Origin: Diadema setosum
Lineage: Eukaryota > Echinodermata > Echinoidea > Diadematoida > Diadematidae
Direction: 5' to 3'
DNA: 64,000 nt
Assembly: GCA_033980235.1 (NCBI GenBank)
Contig: CM067075.1
Span: forward strand, 17,062,844-17,126,843
The notes under the pieces are model-generated. The model was not told the origin of the DNA. It saw only the letters and a list, made by a program, of their open reading frames with translations, and ran no database searches. A program made the translations under genes and the position numbers. Shown here in pieces: positions 1 to 14,552 of the stretch (position 1 is the first letter of the stretch; the number at the start of each line of letters is the position of its first letter).

Positions 1-3000
1 ATGGCACAATGTGGTTATCATTTTCGTCGTCACATTTCACAGAACGTTTGTCCGCGAAAAGGTGCAGTAATGTGCAGCAAGTGCAACGGTTCAAATGTTA
101 GCGGCAACAAAGGCTGCGTGATTTTGCAGAAGAGCTTGCTATCTGCCCCCTCCCTTTCAGTAAATGTGTTTGCGATGACAAAGTTAGCATAGAAGAGAAA
201 GGCCGGATGGATGGAGGGAAATTAAGGGAATAGAACGGAAGAAGTGTTCTGTAGTTGGTTGTCTGATGGACCCACTCCTGGGAAATTTAGGTCAATTCGG
301 GTACGAGAAAGTACTACTTTCGGCTGATTGGTAAGGGATGATAGAGCTGGTTTAGATGTAGAGCAGTGGCACGTGACTTCAGAAATAGGCATATGTAGGT
401 GGGAAAAGTACATCGATATCATTCATATAATGGCAATTTTATTGGAAATTCAAAGTATGACGTCTGAACGCATTTCCCTTTCTCTGCACCTTACAATGGA
501 AAGTCATTTAGTATTCCAAATGTATAGGCGACGGCCTTGCCCAATCTTTGATATGTCATGTCAGTTGTAAGTCAGTTACGACGTAAAAGCGTTGTAACTG
601 ACTCTGCTGGTGATAAAAAGAAAGAGTTTTACAACGCCCCTAAATGCATTTCTGAACGCGACTTCCCTCAATCTCATCAACTGTTAACATCTTTTAAACG
701 GATTTGGACGCGTTGCACCAGTGTTATCAAAACTGCGTGGGCAAGTGAACGTTACATATTGTCGGTAACAGAAGAAAAAAAAATATATATTAATAATGTA
801 ATGAATTACGCAATCTACATCTCTGTCATTTTTATCTAAATTATGTTGCTGTAAAGACACTCGAGATATTCAAATCAACTAGTCAACTATTCAACACTGA
901 ATTCAAGCAATGTGAAGACAATACAAAGAAAATTCCACTATTTGTTTTATTTTTAATTTTCTTGCATAATGACAAAGCACTTAACTTACCTCTTTCAGAA
1001 AGCACGGGGAATGATGTAATTTTTATAGCATAAGTTGATGGAATAAATACTTTTCATGAAAATGAAATTCTTATGTTTTCTTATTTTTTTCCTACATAAC
1101 ATTGCACGCTTCAAACATTTTGAATGATGATTGAAAAATCATTGTACAGTTGTATAGTTTAAAGCGTTTAACAGAATGGTGTCAAAACTTTCAGTTGTTC
1201 TTTTTTAACTCGGGATACATGACTGCTTCAAGTGTGTTTTGCTTGGCCGTGCAGAGATTTTGTTGAATTATCTTTGGTCATGTGGCTTCTCTGCCCTAGA
1301 ATCGGTTAGCAGGAATATATCATGCTTGCCTGAGCCCAATCCACCCTCTAGAAGAATTCAGACGGATGATAAAATCTGAGCCTCCTCAGATTGGGTTCTT
1401 CCACAAGAGCAACAACGTCGGACATTTCCTCACGTTCCGTCTGGAAGACATCTACACTCGCAATAAGCAGCAGAGAAATGTCTTTATAAATCGTTCTCTT
1501 TCATGAGCTGTCTTTCTGCTCGAGAAAGCAGGATAAAACAGTTAAAATGTCCATCCTTTACTCAGCCAAGAGATATCTTAACCTGAATGACGGCAACAAG
1601 GTTTGAGGGTCCCTTTCTCCGTTGGGAGTCTCTCCAATACGGTTTTATACCAAAGGTGAGTGAGGAGACAGGAGTGTCTGCATGTTTCTAGAGTTGCTAT
1701 CTGTTCAGGTTTTACCTTGCATTGTATCTATGTATCACTGTGTAAAGAGTTAACACATTTCATAAGTGTATGCCTTCTCTTGTTTCTGGGGTGAGATTGT
1801 CTTCGCGGTCGCAGCTCGGGTTCTTGAAAGCTTTAATTCTTCAGACGCCTCATGGTGCACTTTGTGCATTACTTTTGTACAAACCACACTTAATAGATGT
1901 GAGACTCAAAAGGGACGGAGTTATGGTTATTTATGATAAGTAGAAAAAACAACAACACTGGATTGTTATCAAGGAAAGGGTAATATGACTACCGATTCTT
2001 TTTTAATACCGTCTTTGTATTGTTACAAAGCAATATGAACAACATAATAAATCTTAATTCCGTTTGTTACCATAAATAGAAAACATAATCATACAGTATG
2101 AAGACATACTTTATAAAAATAGTAATACCACAAGCAACGCATTGTCAACAGACGCAATCACTGAAATAACAGTAGGTGCGACTTTGTCATGCCCAACATC
2201 TGATTGTGTATTCCTCGGTGAATGGCTCAAGAGTTTGTAAGCGAAGGGAGAATGCGATCGATATGTGACGGACATGTCTGTCCTAAAATTGCATATTGTG
2301 ATGAGGGTCGAATATTCGGACGACTAGGGGGAAGCCAGCAGCGTGAAGAAAAACCATTACGCTTATTTGTTTGGATAAATCTGATAATACTACGATTACA
2401 AAGTATAATCTTATGTTTATCTTACTCTTCCTTAGATGCAAACAGACAATACAAAGAATGCGTAATATTTGCGTGAAAAAAAAAGTTAATTAGAATAGTG
2501 AGGTTGAAAACGCGTGGTCAGTACTTACTGAAGCTCGCCACTACGTCCTCTGAACCTCCAACGAAGTGCTGGGATCAGGAGCATTAGCCCCCAGCACCTA
2601 TTGAACAAGACGTATTGTGATCAGTGGAGGACTGCGATCTTCAGGAGACTCTTCTTCACTTTCAATAGGACATCACTATACATTTCAATATTAATCAGTA
2701 CAGTCATGCATTGTCATGTATGAAATACATTTAGAAATGAAGGAATAAAAAGTGCCAGCCTTCCAGCAATTTCTGCTTTTTTAGATGTTACTTGGATAAC
2801 CTAAACATTCAGTGGATGGCACGCACATTTAAACCAATGAGGTTCAAGAAACGGAATCTTATTCCCTCTGATGTCACTCAAACTATACAGTTTGATACTG
2901 TCATTGTCCTAAAATTCCTACAGCTTCTCTAGCAGTTGAAAGGGAGCACGTAAATAGACAATGTCCTAGGTAACTACATTATAGTATCTCATTCTTTTAC

Positions 3001-4897
3001 TCAAGGCCATGGCCAGATGTAGCCAATGATAATACTTTTAGGTCCAATTTTTAACGGTTCAAATGTTTGCATCTAGTTTCAACCTCATTGCTCTCACGGG
3101 GAGAATCTCTAAAGATTTGAGAGTAAAGTGGTAAAGACCGCTGCCTATGCAGGGCGCTTGCCGACCCTTCATACTGATACACTTTCGCTTCTAAGTACAG
3201 GCGATCTTCAAGACGGCGTGTGTATTACGAACGAGTCCTTTATCGCACCTTTTAATCGCCCTTGCAGGGATGTCTCTGCGGTTATCTTCACTGCATAGGT
3301 CAGCTCTGAAGGACAAAAAATAGTCTACAAAGAGTGAACAGCAGAAGTAGACATTATCGGAATTGCACGCCTCCACTTAAAACCGGGAAGTCAGTGTTAT
3401 TCATTCACTACATTATACTTTCAATTCTCTCTCATATTGTAATGGTTTCATTGGTTTCAATGGTTTTATTCAGAACCTGCTGCTAAGGAAATAAAATGTC
3501 GCCAGTTGCTGAAGGCTGCAACTTTTCTACAAGAGTGAAAAAAGCAACTCCTAAAGATGCAGAATTTGCATTACGCTAATTTGGCGGGAATATCAACACG
3601 CAGTTTCTGGAACAAGCACAAACCATAATTTGCAGCTATGAATGATACAATCGATTACGCACGCACCTGAACTGTGCACGCGTAGTGTCTATCAAGACAA
3701 CGTGCACATCACGCTGTCTTGCACATCTTTGCATACAAGGTGATTAAGAAATGGAGGTTCCAATTTGAAAGTCAAAGTAAAACTACCAAAGTGATTCCTG
3801 ACGATGGACTATAACAGCATCGAGAATGCATTATTTTGATTATTCTTCTAAGAAGCTGGAACGAAAAGGTCGTTCTGCCTCCAAGCTGTGGTGTGGCCAT
3901 GTGATACCTCATTCACCGGTGTAGCACAGTGCAGCACACAGACTCATGATACAAACGTTTTGGGAGTTGCCTCCCTCATCTATCAGACGCTTATGGGAAG
4001 CAATAACTGAGAACCATTGTTAAAAATATTCTGGCTCAGTTAAAGTTAGACTGAAAAAAAAAAAAAACCCGAGCGCAACTAGTGAAGATTTGATCAAAAT
4101 AAAAAAAAAAATGGAGAACAAAGGAAATTGTGAAGATTCGCTGATCTTTGCAAAATTGTTCTCGAACAGGTGAGATGAATAAAATGCAAATGAATGAGCT
4201 GACGATGTTGTCACCTCAGAATTTTCCGTTGGTCCTGTATGGAAAAAAACGATGAAAATCAATTTTTCTTCCATAAAAGACATTAGTGTAAAGCCAAATG
4301 GTACTCTCGGCTCAATAACTTCAAAATAATGATCAGTCAGATATGTCAGGATTTGAGACTGGGGCATTTTTACTGCAGTTCAGCGGAAACAACAACAGCA
4401 GCAATAAACCCAGATAGTCAAATATTTTGTGTACAAATATGGCAAGTTGTGAGGGGATGGCATCGTCGATTTACTTGCATATTAATATCTAATTTATTGA
4501 CTGTTCAAAAGCTGTTTTGTGAAATTAGGGAAAATTACCAATTTGTAAGTTCCCTACGTTAATCTGATTTTTATCAAATTTTCACTACTGTGCTTATAGA
4601 ATTTTGGTTCGGAATACCACTTGAAGAATCACGCTCACGCCCGATTCAAAATCAACTAAGAAAAAAAGACTAAGTAGCCAAATAAAAAGGACGTTTAAAG
4701 GGCTAGTGGCTTAAATCCTTTATTGCATGATAACAACAAAATACTTTGTCAGTATTGCTGGAAATCGCATATATAAGGCCCACTTTTAATCTAGAAGATC
4801 TGTGCACTGCTATAAACATCTTTGACAGTGCCTAAATTGTTCATTTATCACATAGCCTTCCCGCCGCCACTCAAAAAGTGGGGACTACTCATGTGCC
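1..4897. other. Non-coding DNA, no gene recognised
   Basis: AT-rich sequence with only short, composition-driven open frames that resemble no family I know. No tRNA-like boxes, long inverted repeats or tandem arrays were seen. Short poly-A/poly-T runs occur around 4050-4110. A 50-codon open stretch on the minus strand around 1364-1516 lacks a start codon and was not promoted to a gene. Confidence 0.6.
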
Positions 4898-4999
4898 TTG
4901 TCAGGTGACTTGTTTCGTAATGAGGGGAATGTCCTGCGGTTGTCTAGCCGTAAAATGTGTACTTTACATTGGAGGGAATTTTGCTTTTCGTCTGGATAT

Positions 5000-5200
5000 G
5001 AGGATACAAATGTCAAGAAAATGCAGAAGAGGTGTGTTGTTGGTAGAAGCAGCAAAGGCACCAAAGTAAGTGTTAGTCTGCACACCTTTCCAAAAGATGA
5101 TGCCAGTCGAAAAAGTCTGGATTTGGTTGACGAGACCTTATCACTGGGGTGGCCCTTCCGCTCACAGCACAGTTGCAAGAGCTACTGAACGTAACTATGT
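5000..5200 (+). pseudogene. Decayed THAP-like zinc-finger remnant
   Basis: The plus-strand translation from about 5020 reads RCVVGR, then VSLHTFPKDDASRK. After a one-frame shift near 5109 it continues as VWIWLTRPYHW and PSAHSTVA. The order matches a THAP domain: N-terminal Cys pair, hydrophobic-F-P-K-D, invariant Trp after RK, then P-x-x-S-x-V-C. THAP domains are C2CH zinc-binding DNA-binding modules found in host factors and P-element-like transposases. Here the second Cys of the first pair is Arg, the later Cys is Ala, and the frame is broken, so zinc binding would be lost. I read it as a relic of a THAP gene or THAP transposase. No transposase body is visible nearby. Resemblance is by eye only. 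Confidence 0.5.
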
Positions 5201-8200
5201 GGCTAGGCTTTCAAAATTAATATTCACGCACTCCGATATACACACGTCCCGTGTACACGATTTCCTATTGTTCATACAGCTCTATGTATCTACCTATAGA
5301 ACAGCCAAAGATCTGATATGACCACAAAGGTGTTAGACAAGGAGTGGAATCTCTTCTCAATTTGTGGAAATTTATGCGTAGGTTCTACAGCATGACAATT
5401 AAATGCATAGCATTTCACTGGCTTTGATGTTCCATGTTCCAAGTCACTCTTCCACAGAGTTTAGATATAGAGATATAGAGGTCGGATGATATTGTATGAA
5501 ACAACTTCTTTAAGCTTTTGTTTTCAAATGTCCTTGTTATTAACACCCCCGGGACTGAAAAAGGAGAAGAAGTATCTCATAAAAAGCTAACATCACATAA
5601 CCATTTTTGCGCACATAACTACTCAACTCCATTGTAATGTTGCGATTAATTCGTCCATCGCAAGTCCCCTAATCAATCATAACTTTGCTATTGATTTCAA
5701 ATATATTTTCCATTGTACCCTAAAACAAACAAAGACGGAGATAATGGAGTGAAAAATATTGTATAATAGGAAAATATAGTTGTCAAGAAGGCATGACAAA
5801 TGAGTTTACTCTCTTCACTTAGCGAGGAGAAGTTTTTGGTGTAGGCCTACAAACACAGCGATATTCCAGCCTCTCGATACTCCGCGTTACAATCCAGCCA
5901 CACGCGTGTGGCTGTATCAAGCCACTTCGGACCATGGTTTCAATACACAGCATGTATAGCTGGAGTCTAAAGACACGCGCTTGTGTTTGTATATAATACA
6001 CAATGAGACTTGAGAGTTTGAGTATCAGCATCAGTGCCCTTTTTAACAAGGTTCCAGTTTTACTTTCAGGGTTTATTGTAAACTAAATTCTGTTTTAGTT
6101 ATTCCGGCCCCTACCTGCATTCTGCAATAATTCGAGTGAACTATCTTACTAGACTCTCTGGCTGATAACTAATACTGTTATTCCCAAAGCTCGCGGACTC
6201 GTCGTTATCCTGTCCATAAGCTTCCTCACGGCCTACACTGCATTGGGGCGGCAGGAGGACTAGCGTACGCGTTCAACTTGCTCATCGCTCAATAAGTTGC
6301 AGCGTAAGATTTCGATTGGTAACCAGTCTTCCAATGGAATTTGTCGTTATCATCCACACATTCGTAATGCACGGTTAGTGGTAAAGCGACTGTGTCCATA
6401 CATATACTTGTTTGTTTGTTTTTCATACGGAAAATAAGTAGTTTTTCCAAAATGTAAACCTGATCGAAAAGGGGAATTATCATGGGTTAAGTGTTTAAAA
6501 AAAGCCAGATTCGTGATTTGGCCCCTGCTAAAATGTCTAAAGAACTATTCAAATCCTTTGTTGGGACGAAATTGTCGTCATTTGAAAATAGATAATATTC
6601 CTTCATTGACATTACCAGCGTATTGGTCAAACTTAGTGACTTCGCTGGGGGCTTCCTCGTGCTACGTCAAATTGCACTAGCCAATTAGCTTCCAATTTAA
6701 ATTAGTGAGCTTTTTGAGCGATTTCTAGTGACTGGGTGATTCCCCTTTAAAAATGTCGGAATTGTGTTAGTGGACGTATGTACCACATTTGTAGCCCCAA
6801 TGGTAACTTTAAAAGATCCTTCCTTTAAAAGGCAACACTACATCAGATTGAGAATTTGTGTTTATGCGAATAATATATTGGATCGAGGACCACGAAGACG
6901 TCTGTTCTATACTAGTCGTTTCATAGACCTAAACCTACGACTAGCTAAATTCTTAATAATTTATTTGTGTGTTTCAAAATCAAGGCCTAGAAGGGTTGCT
7001 AGCTACTAGTGTTCCATCCCAAGAGATGCAATCTGAAGTGTCGAATCGAGCAGAGATTGGCATGTTTCGTCTTTCCGTATCACACTCCTTACGAGCCATT
7101 GACGTTCGTTCTGTAACAAACGCGCCGTGTCCAACACCTGACGTTCCCCGACGCACCGTTCCGCCCAATCAATCGCGAACTCTATAACAACCCTGCAGAC
7201 CAGCGCTATACTGTCTCCCTCGATACCGCATCGGCCTGCCTGAGCCCTAAACGCGAAATCATTTCAATACACTCTCCTCGATATTGATACTTGCAATTAC
7301 GCGCGTGTTAAGAGCCGTTGTCAAGTTGAGAAGACCAGGGTAATGGAAAATCAGATATGATTGGGAAAGACGGATATGGCGTACGAGCCTAAGTGACACT
7401 CTTTTCCCTGACGTGTTATTTTTCACAGGACGAAAAGGAAGCATGGGTGGGTGTAGAAGCGTAGCAAGTGCAGAGAGAGAGACAGAGAGACAGAGAGATG
7501 CAGACAAACAAACAAATAGAGACATATAGAATTCGGGACTTCAGGAAAGCTCAGAGAAAAACTTAAATGCCTTTCTTGCGTAGGACAAGGGTGAAGAGAC
7601 GACGACAAATAAGTGATAAATAGAATGACTTCAGAGTAAAGATAATGTAAATTGGTTGCAGTATGGTCATTAAAACTAATTTAAATACATCTGTTCTCAA
7701 TTTAGTTTACAGTATAATGCCAATACTGTGAACAAATTTGAATGAAAGTCGTTTGGGGGTTTTGATCTTTAAACTAAACAGTTTTTACTTTCTCGCTGCA
7801 ATGGAAACGCATGAATTTAAGGCGTGGTTATAATCTTAATTTAAAGCGTGGTTACAAACGATTGTCCCACTGTTTTGCTTTCGTACGTTTACGTATATCA
7901 AGGCAAGTACTCCAGAGTTTTGTGGGATATGGTTCGTTGAGTATTTTGTTGTTGTTGTTTTTGTTCCATAGTCACTGTAAAGTTACTGAAGGGGGGACTG
8001 AAGAGAAGAGAAATGCATAAATATAAAGAGGTAACTTGCGAAAACCTGGTGAAATAAAATGTGGAATGAAAATGTCTAAAAAGAAACTCTGAGTATACAT
8101 GCATTGACGAATAATCTCAAAATAACAAATACGGACATTTTGCCTTTGTCGCAAATGGCTAGTTTCGGATATTGTGGTTTATTTTTCATACTTGAAGTCT

Positions 8201-9605
8201 GCATATTCTATATTTGTTCTACGAAAGTGTCCTGCTTTCGATAACCAACAGAGGGGGTTTAATTTCTTATTACTTAGTTTATGTGAATGTTGCCTTACCT
8301 TAACAAAGAGAGCAATGACATGACCACTGCAGGAAGTAAGGCCTAAAGTCCAAACAATACCAAGCTGATTTCATCCATTTTAAATTGTATAAGATAAACA
8401 CACAATCCGGTATCGCTCCGAATGAATCTGTTCAGACCGATAGGCATTTGATGCGATTTGCGTCATGTAAGATGTCACAAATTCTCGGGAGAAAATTAAT
8501 CTCTATTTGATCCGCTTTGGGATAGCGCAAGAGCACTTGCATTTCATTCTTTCTCGACTGAAATCACATTTGTCTTCCACATTTCCTATTTGTCCGCTTT
8601 TTGAAATATCATTTTAAAGTCAGTAGGCCTACTAAGTCGCGTATGTCCAGAAAACTGTTACTGTTACCCAAAGGAATGCTTTCCATACGTTTTACACTAT
8701 TATTGTCCTAGCTCATTTCAGTGATGTTGTGTAGTACTAACCCAAGCGACTGCATTCCAGAAGATATTTTGTGAGTTTGGCTCGACATACGCATTTATTG
8801 TGGAAATCGACTGGCGAAGTTATTCTACCCACGTTGCAGTTTTCTAAGGACATTCATCCTAGCCGCTCCTCATGACATTTTATGTTTGTTTTCCTTTATT
8901 TATAATATAAAATTATATACACAAACATACACACGTATTGTTTCGAAACTACGTAGCTTTTCAGGAGTACAATCCAGTTCATTCTTAAGAACAAATTAGA
9001 ATAGTCATGGTAGATATCAGCGACGATTATTTTGCGCTAAAGGCAAGAAAAGAAAATGAGCTTCATAGGGTAAAAAGTCACATAATAAGTATATTCCAAA
9101 ATTGCAACAAGCAACGGTCGTCATTCCAATTTAATCGAATATGTTATTTGGTCATAGTACAGTTCATAGCAGATTCTGCATTTACATGTGCACTTCTAAA
9201 GTAGAATAAAGGTATCAGGGATCTCTACTCTTTATCATATATATTTCTCTTATTTTTGATAGAAATGTGTGCACCGGATCTCCGAATGACAGGTCTGAAA
9301 ATTAAACATCTCCATCGTTTTGGAGCAGGCTTCTCCCTCTCTCCCCACCCCCTCCATCGCTCTGCTCAGCACTTATCTCCAAAGTTTTGCTCATGAAAAC
9401 GGATCGACGGCCCAAGGGATGATTGTCTGAACTGTCTTAATTAAAGAAAATTGAGAAATCCACTCTACAGAAATAAATAGTCATATTACCATTTTATCCA
9501 TTTTTTTCATTTATTATCATTTTTCTACAAAGGTCTAGACGTCGCGCGCGTATGCGTATTATGGGCTGGTCTTGGCGCTTGTATGTGATGACTATCGCCG
9601 ATCAT
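5201..9605. other. Non-coding DNA, no gene recognised
   Basis: No convincing coding sequence. The stretch around 7030-7260 is locally richer in CpG and carries a CCAAT-like box (CCCAATCAAT near 7166) with a weak TATA-like TCTATAAC about 15 bases on. This could be a promoter, but no transcript can be tied to it. A purine-rich GAGA/CAGA patch lies near 7470-7505. Confidence 0.5.
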
Positions 9606-9623
9606 CCCCCCCCCCCCCCCCCC
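9606..9623. repeat. Poly-C tract (18 C)
   Basis: Uninterrupted run of C, one of many long G/C homopolymers in the window. Confidence 0.9.
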
Positions 9624-10974
9624 ACTCCTCGGTACGGATTTACGTCCGTGCTCCAGGCACTGTAGTCTGTGCATTCAGCTTTTCCCATCCAAGCTTATTT
9701 CCTTTTTCACATACACTTAATCTAATGTATCTTACTTGACGATGTTTTAACAATACAGTAACATTTATAATCCTTAAACGTGAAATGCCCTCTCGTTGTA
9801 TAGAAATGTGCGAGATAAAAAAAAAATGCAACAATGATAATGGTCATGGCTGTTATATTCTTACGTGAATAAAGGCCATTAACAAACAAATGAACAAACA
9901 ATCATCTTTACTGCTGAGTGAGAGGAAGAGGACGTTGATGTCAAGTCCTTCACAAAACCTCGAAAAAGGCAATTTTTTCCTTTAAATCCAAGTGAGGAAC
10001 AATTGAAAGACGAAAGTAATGATGAAAAATATTATGGTGTCAACACATAGATATGCAATGCATTATGAAGGTAATAATAACCGTTCATACAATACAAATA
10101 TAAAGGGTAGTGCCCCTTTTTTCATTTTAAATGACCTCAAGTCTACTTTAAATGAATATAATATAAACATACTATAGAACATACAAAGCTGTATGCATGC
10201 AAATGTTTTGCCGATGATTCCCAGGTATCACTGATACTCTGAAAATGCTGATTTGATTTCCGTGGTGGCTTTGACTCAGTTTCCGCCACATCTACCTGCT
10301 CTAATATCTATCAATGATTATTAATGGAACATGTTTGTAGGCAGTGCGTATCGTAGCTGATGGGGGTATTCCAGTAGGTGTGCTGGTTTGGCGAGGACCA
10401 TACGCCCCTGGCAATCTGCAGCAAGCTTCCTTAGAGCGGAGATTTGAGCAGAAGGAGAAGTAGGTTTTTAGTTCAAGCGAGCTGTGACGCGTGTCAGTGT
10501 TGAAGGAGGGACATAGCTCTGGCAAGCGACTGACATGATTGCAGGTGAAGCGCACTCCAAAAATGTGTACCACTGGGAATTAATGCTCTTTTACCCTGGG
10601 AACAGAACTCCGTTTCGCCCAATTTACCAAACACACACTCGTTGCTGTCTGAAGGGGAAATGAGAGCAACATACAGTAGGACGGTAGGGCTCTTCATTTC
10701 TATTGAATCTCAATATGGCGAAATCCAGCGAGCGGCGTTGTGTGGCCAGCACGCCTTTTCCAGGTAGAATTCGTCCTTCTGTAGCAAACTAAATGCGTTT
10801 TAGAGTTTGGTAACAGCATCAAGCATGGATGTACATTATTGTAAGATATGCATGTAGAATTGTAATACTGCATTTAAGCAGTAACATGACATTCTATATA
10901 GACGTAGTTTAAGTTAATGTTCCTTTGTTTCATATTTATAAATAATTTTCCATTTTCAGCTAGTTATGTCCGTA

Positions 10975-10977
<3 letters not shown>
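9624..10977. other. Non-coding DNA, no gene recognised
   Basis: Only short chance open frames and no recognisable repeats. Confidence 0.5.

Positions 10978-11028
<51 letters not shown>
10978..11028. repeat. (CA)n microsatellite
   Basis: About 25 consecutive CA dinucleotides, immediately upstream of a tandem duplication. Confidence 0.95.
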
Positions 11029-11031
<3 letters not shown>

Positions 11032-11061
11032 TATATAGATACCTGATGCAGTGATGGGAGA

Positions 11062-11143
11062 GTATGACAGAACATCTGCACATAGGGGTGGAAATCAATA
11101 TGAAGAAAATATTTGCTCTCTACCTACTGTAGATAGCAATTCC

Positions 11144-11197
<54 letters not shown>

Positions 11198-11440
11198 ATA
11201 TATTTTCACCAAACCAATGTCAATTGTGTGTCTAAATTATTTGGGGTCCGCTCCCCCCCCCCCCCTCCTTTACAGAAAATATGACAGAAGATCAGCACCT
11301 AGGGGTGGAAATCATTATGAAGGAAATGTTTACTCTCTATCTACTGTAGATAGCAATTCCTATTATGTGTTTTTTACATAACCAATTTCAACAGTGTGTC
11401 TAAAGTATTTTGGGTCCGCCCTATCCCCATCACAGATCAC
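11062..11440. repeat. Two-copy tandem duplication, about 220 bp
   Basis: The first copy starts TATGACAGAACATCTGCACA at 11062 and the second TATGACAGAAGATCAGCACC at 11280. Both continue through AGGGGTGGAAATCA, TACTGTAGATAGCAATTCC and a shared GTGTGTCTAAA..TTTGGGTCCGC tail. The first copy has gained a (TA)n run (11148-11193) and a poly-C run near 11252, so the copies differ mainly by simple-repeat growth. No coding content is seen. Confidence 0.8.
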
Positions 11441-14400
11441 ATACACATCTAAAAGTGCAACGAATATCGAGTTCCGTGTGTGTAACGATACGTGTTCCTT
11501 GTTCTGCAGACGTTAACCTTGAAATGTTTACATGTCAACTCATACAAACATCAAACATTGCCAACGCAAGGGAACTTCCCTCGCCTTAATATGGGGGTGG
11601 GGGTATGAAATCTACTTCCAAGAGGCACAACAAATTGCTTTAGGGATTATCTTACGAGTAGTCATCTTTATGTTTCATTTCTCCAATTAGGAAGATGAAA
11701 TGGTCAGCTTGGCATCCACGCTGGAGACGCAAAGCTTGCATTTCAGAGCAATTACTTGTCAATGAGCCTTTCCTCCCTTGGCGTACATCATGTAAGGAAG
11801 GTCTATGCTTCTCAATTGACCAGAGTGACGCCGACTCATCCCCACGATCGTCTCAGTAGTCGGCAAACCTTTCAAAACAAAGGTGATTTATATTCGTAGA
11901 ATTCATTTAATTCAAGGCGATTCTATTTCTGACTACATACCAAAATAGGTTGTTATGCCCAGAAAGAACCCAGTCCCGTTTACAGAAGAGCCATCCTTGG
12001 CATTTGACTATTTCGCTTAGATATTAAAGTGACACTGCTAAATGGGAACTTGCAACGGAGATTATAAGAGTGTTTCTTACAATGTTTAACGGACAACAGT
12101 TCGATAACATTGATCCTTTGTCATCTTTTCCCTTCACATTAGAAAGGATCTTGACAAACTTGTTACTAATTACAATTCATGTCATATCATGTAATATAAC
12201 AGTGTAATAGTGTTGAACATTAATGTTGAAACCACTATAAGGTGATAGAATAAAATTAAAAATTGAATTATACTGCCTGAATTAAGGATACATAGTGGGG
12301 ACATATAAAGAATGGAAAAGCGAATATCGTCACTGTATTTTTTAAGATGATAGGTGTTTACCGTCTCTGTACTAATCACCTTTTTATATGTATTTGTCTG
12401 CATACATTGTATGCATGTTGTCCTTTCATATTTTTTTTTCTGGAATATTACAATCATCTTAAGCTATGCTACACATATCAGTTGTCATTACATTGTGAGA
12501 ACGGCATTCCATATTCTCCTATCGTGGCGAAATACACATCAAGAACACGTCATGTCTGATGTTTTTCATGTGGCTGTGTGTCATGTTTGTTTCATGAGAC
12601 GCAGCTTACATGATAGTGTCATGTACTGTTTCGGTTTCTTGCTTTGCTTTCACCTCGTATCTAAAAACTATGCATTGGTGCTGACCTATTTAAAACATAA
12701 ATAAAAATGCGGTTATTTGCATTGCAGCTCGAGCGACAGATAGAAAGCAGTGGGCCTGCTAAACGTAGTCAAGGGGGAAGACGCAAAAGGAGAAAAGTTG
12801 GGAAATTGTTTTCTTGTTAAGCGTTAAGGGGTCGTTTCTTGCACTTGCAGGTATAGATAATAAAAATCATTAAGATTCTAAATGAAAGTGAGACGCTTTC
12901 ATGGGGGTTTCTTGTGCACGAAGATGGAAGACGACTTCAGTGGTGTGGTGACATTTTAGGAGACTCACTGTGATCCATAGATTTGACGTGCTTAATGTGA
13001 CATGTCATTAAGGCCATCATGTACAAATTTGAGTTAGAGAGGAAGTTCCAAATTAACACCATTAAGTACATAGGTCATTTGATTTTGAAAAAGACATGTT
13101 AGGCCTAAAGCAAATATTCCGAATCCATTACGTTTTCATTTCACGCCACGTTCCCATCCGAGAGTTTTAAAGTGTCTCAAGAAATTAGATTTCTGTCACG
13201 GATTAGAAACAACAAAAAACATGGACGCAAAGAATATGATAATGACTCATGAAATGAGAATATGAAATGACACGAGTACATTTTGAAATTCACAGACACT
13301 ATTTAGGGACAACAAGGTGAGCAAGATCTCGTGCATGGATCTCCACCAAGCTCCGCAGGTGAGATGCTGCTCACTTGTAGAAATATGAGTCCTCGGGGTT
13401 AGGCACACAGAGCCATTGATTTATTCGATGCGGCACACTCCGGTCAAAGCGGCAGATACAAGAAAAGAAGAAGAAATCATATAGGGCAAGGCGTATATGG
13501 ACCGTAGCATTTTTCGCTTAAAAACCCCGTTCGGAATTAGGACATTTTGATCAAGCGGCGGATTTAAGCATAGCTGGTATGGAAGTCACGCGTTTCGAGA
13601 ACACATTAGCACCGAAACCAAAGTTGAATGAGCGTTGGAAAGTGAAGTAGACGACGTCAAAGAAAGACGCGGTTTCAGAGTTTCCTGAAACAGAGGAAGG
13701 AATGACGGAGTCGATAGATTTATTATTTCCTCCTACAATTAGGTAAATCAATACATGCAGTAGATCTTGAGAAATCGTATACCTATGAAATGGTTTAAAA
13801 TGATGTATAACTTCCAGCATTTCCTGTTCTGAATACTGATAGTGATAGAACAAAATGACACGGATAAACAGAAACTAAAGCAAATAGTACAGTGTATGAA
13901 GGAGACGTAAGGGGGGGGGGGGGTTGAGACGGGGGTAAGATTGTCCTCAATATGTGTGATATAGAATTCCGTTATTTTTGTATCTGTCACTGTGGGTCAG
14001 CGAAAAATCTGAATAGCAAAAAAAAAAAGAGAAAGAAAATGGAATGAAACGCAAAGAAGATGCTTGTGGCTCATCTATATGTGTTTATACTATGCAGGTA
14101 CTTATAACGAGGTTAGAATAACACAATACGCCAAAAAAAGAAAAAGAAAAAAAAAAAAGATCAACCAGACCCCCACCAGAAAAAGACTGTTTGATGACGA
14201 ACATAGTTTGTGCTACTGGTCCTAGTTTTATCGCGACCTCTTCCATGTAAGTGTTATCTTGCACGCGTGTACATATTAATAATTCGTATTACTTTTTAGT
14301 TCGCGACTTTTAGCATGTTTCTAATTCATAACATTGTTCTTCTCGCAAGTATTATGCCTCATATGTAGTCTGACGCTTGATTTTTGAATGTGGGGTCCTT

Positions 14401-14552
14401 CCATAAAACACTTTGTGGAAACGAATGGGATAGTAAACTAGGTATCCTCTTAAAAAATGATCGAATAGCAGCGAATTCCGGGATGATGGAGGAGTGTAGT
14501 TGTAGATCACGACATATGATAAAGAGAAGTGTCTTCTACTGCGATCATTATC
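11441..14552. other. Non-coding DNA, no gene recognised
   Basis: No gene, RNA gene or mobile element recognised. It includes a 13-base poly-G run at 13911-13923 and adenine-rich stretches at 14020-14160. Confidence 0.5.

Noticed and set aside
1364..1516. 50-codon minus-strand open stretch ending LRRLRFYHPSEFF
   Set aside because: No start codon, no clear acceptor in frame, and short enough to be chance.
12354..12704. 116-residue plus-strand ORF rich in Phe, Cys and His
   Set aside because: AT-rich DNA with overlapping equally long frames and no domain. It reads as low-complexity chance translation.
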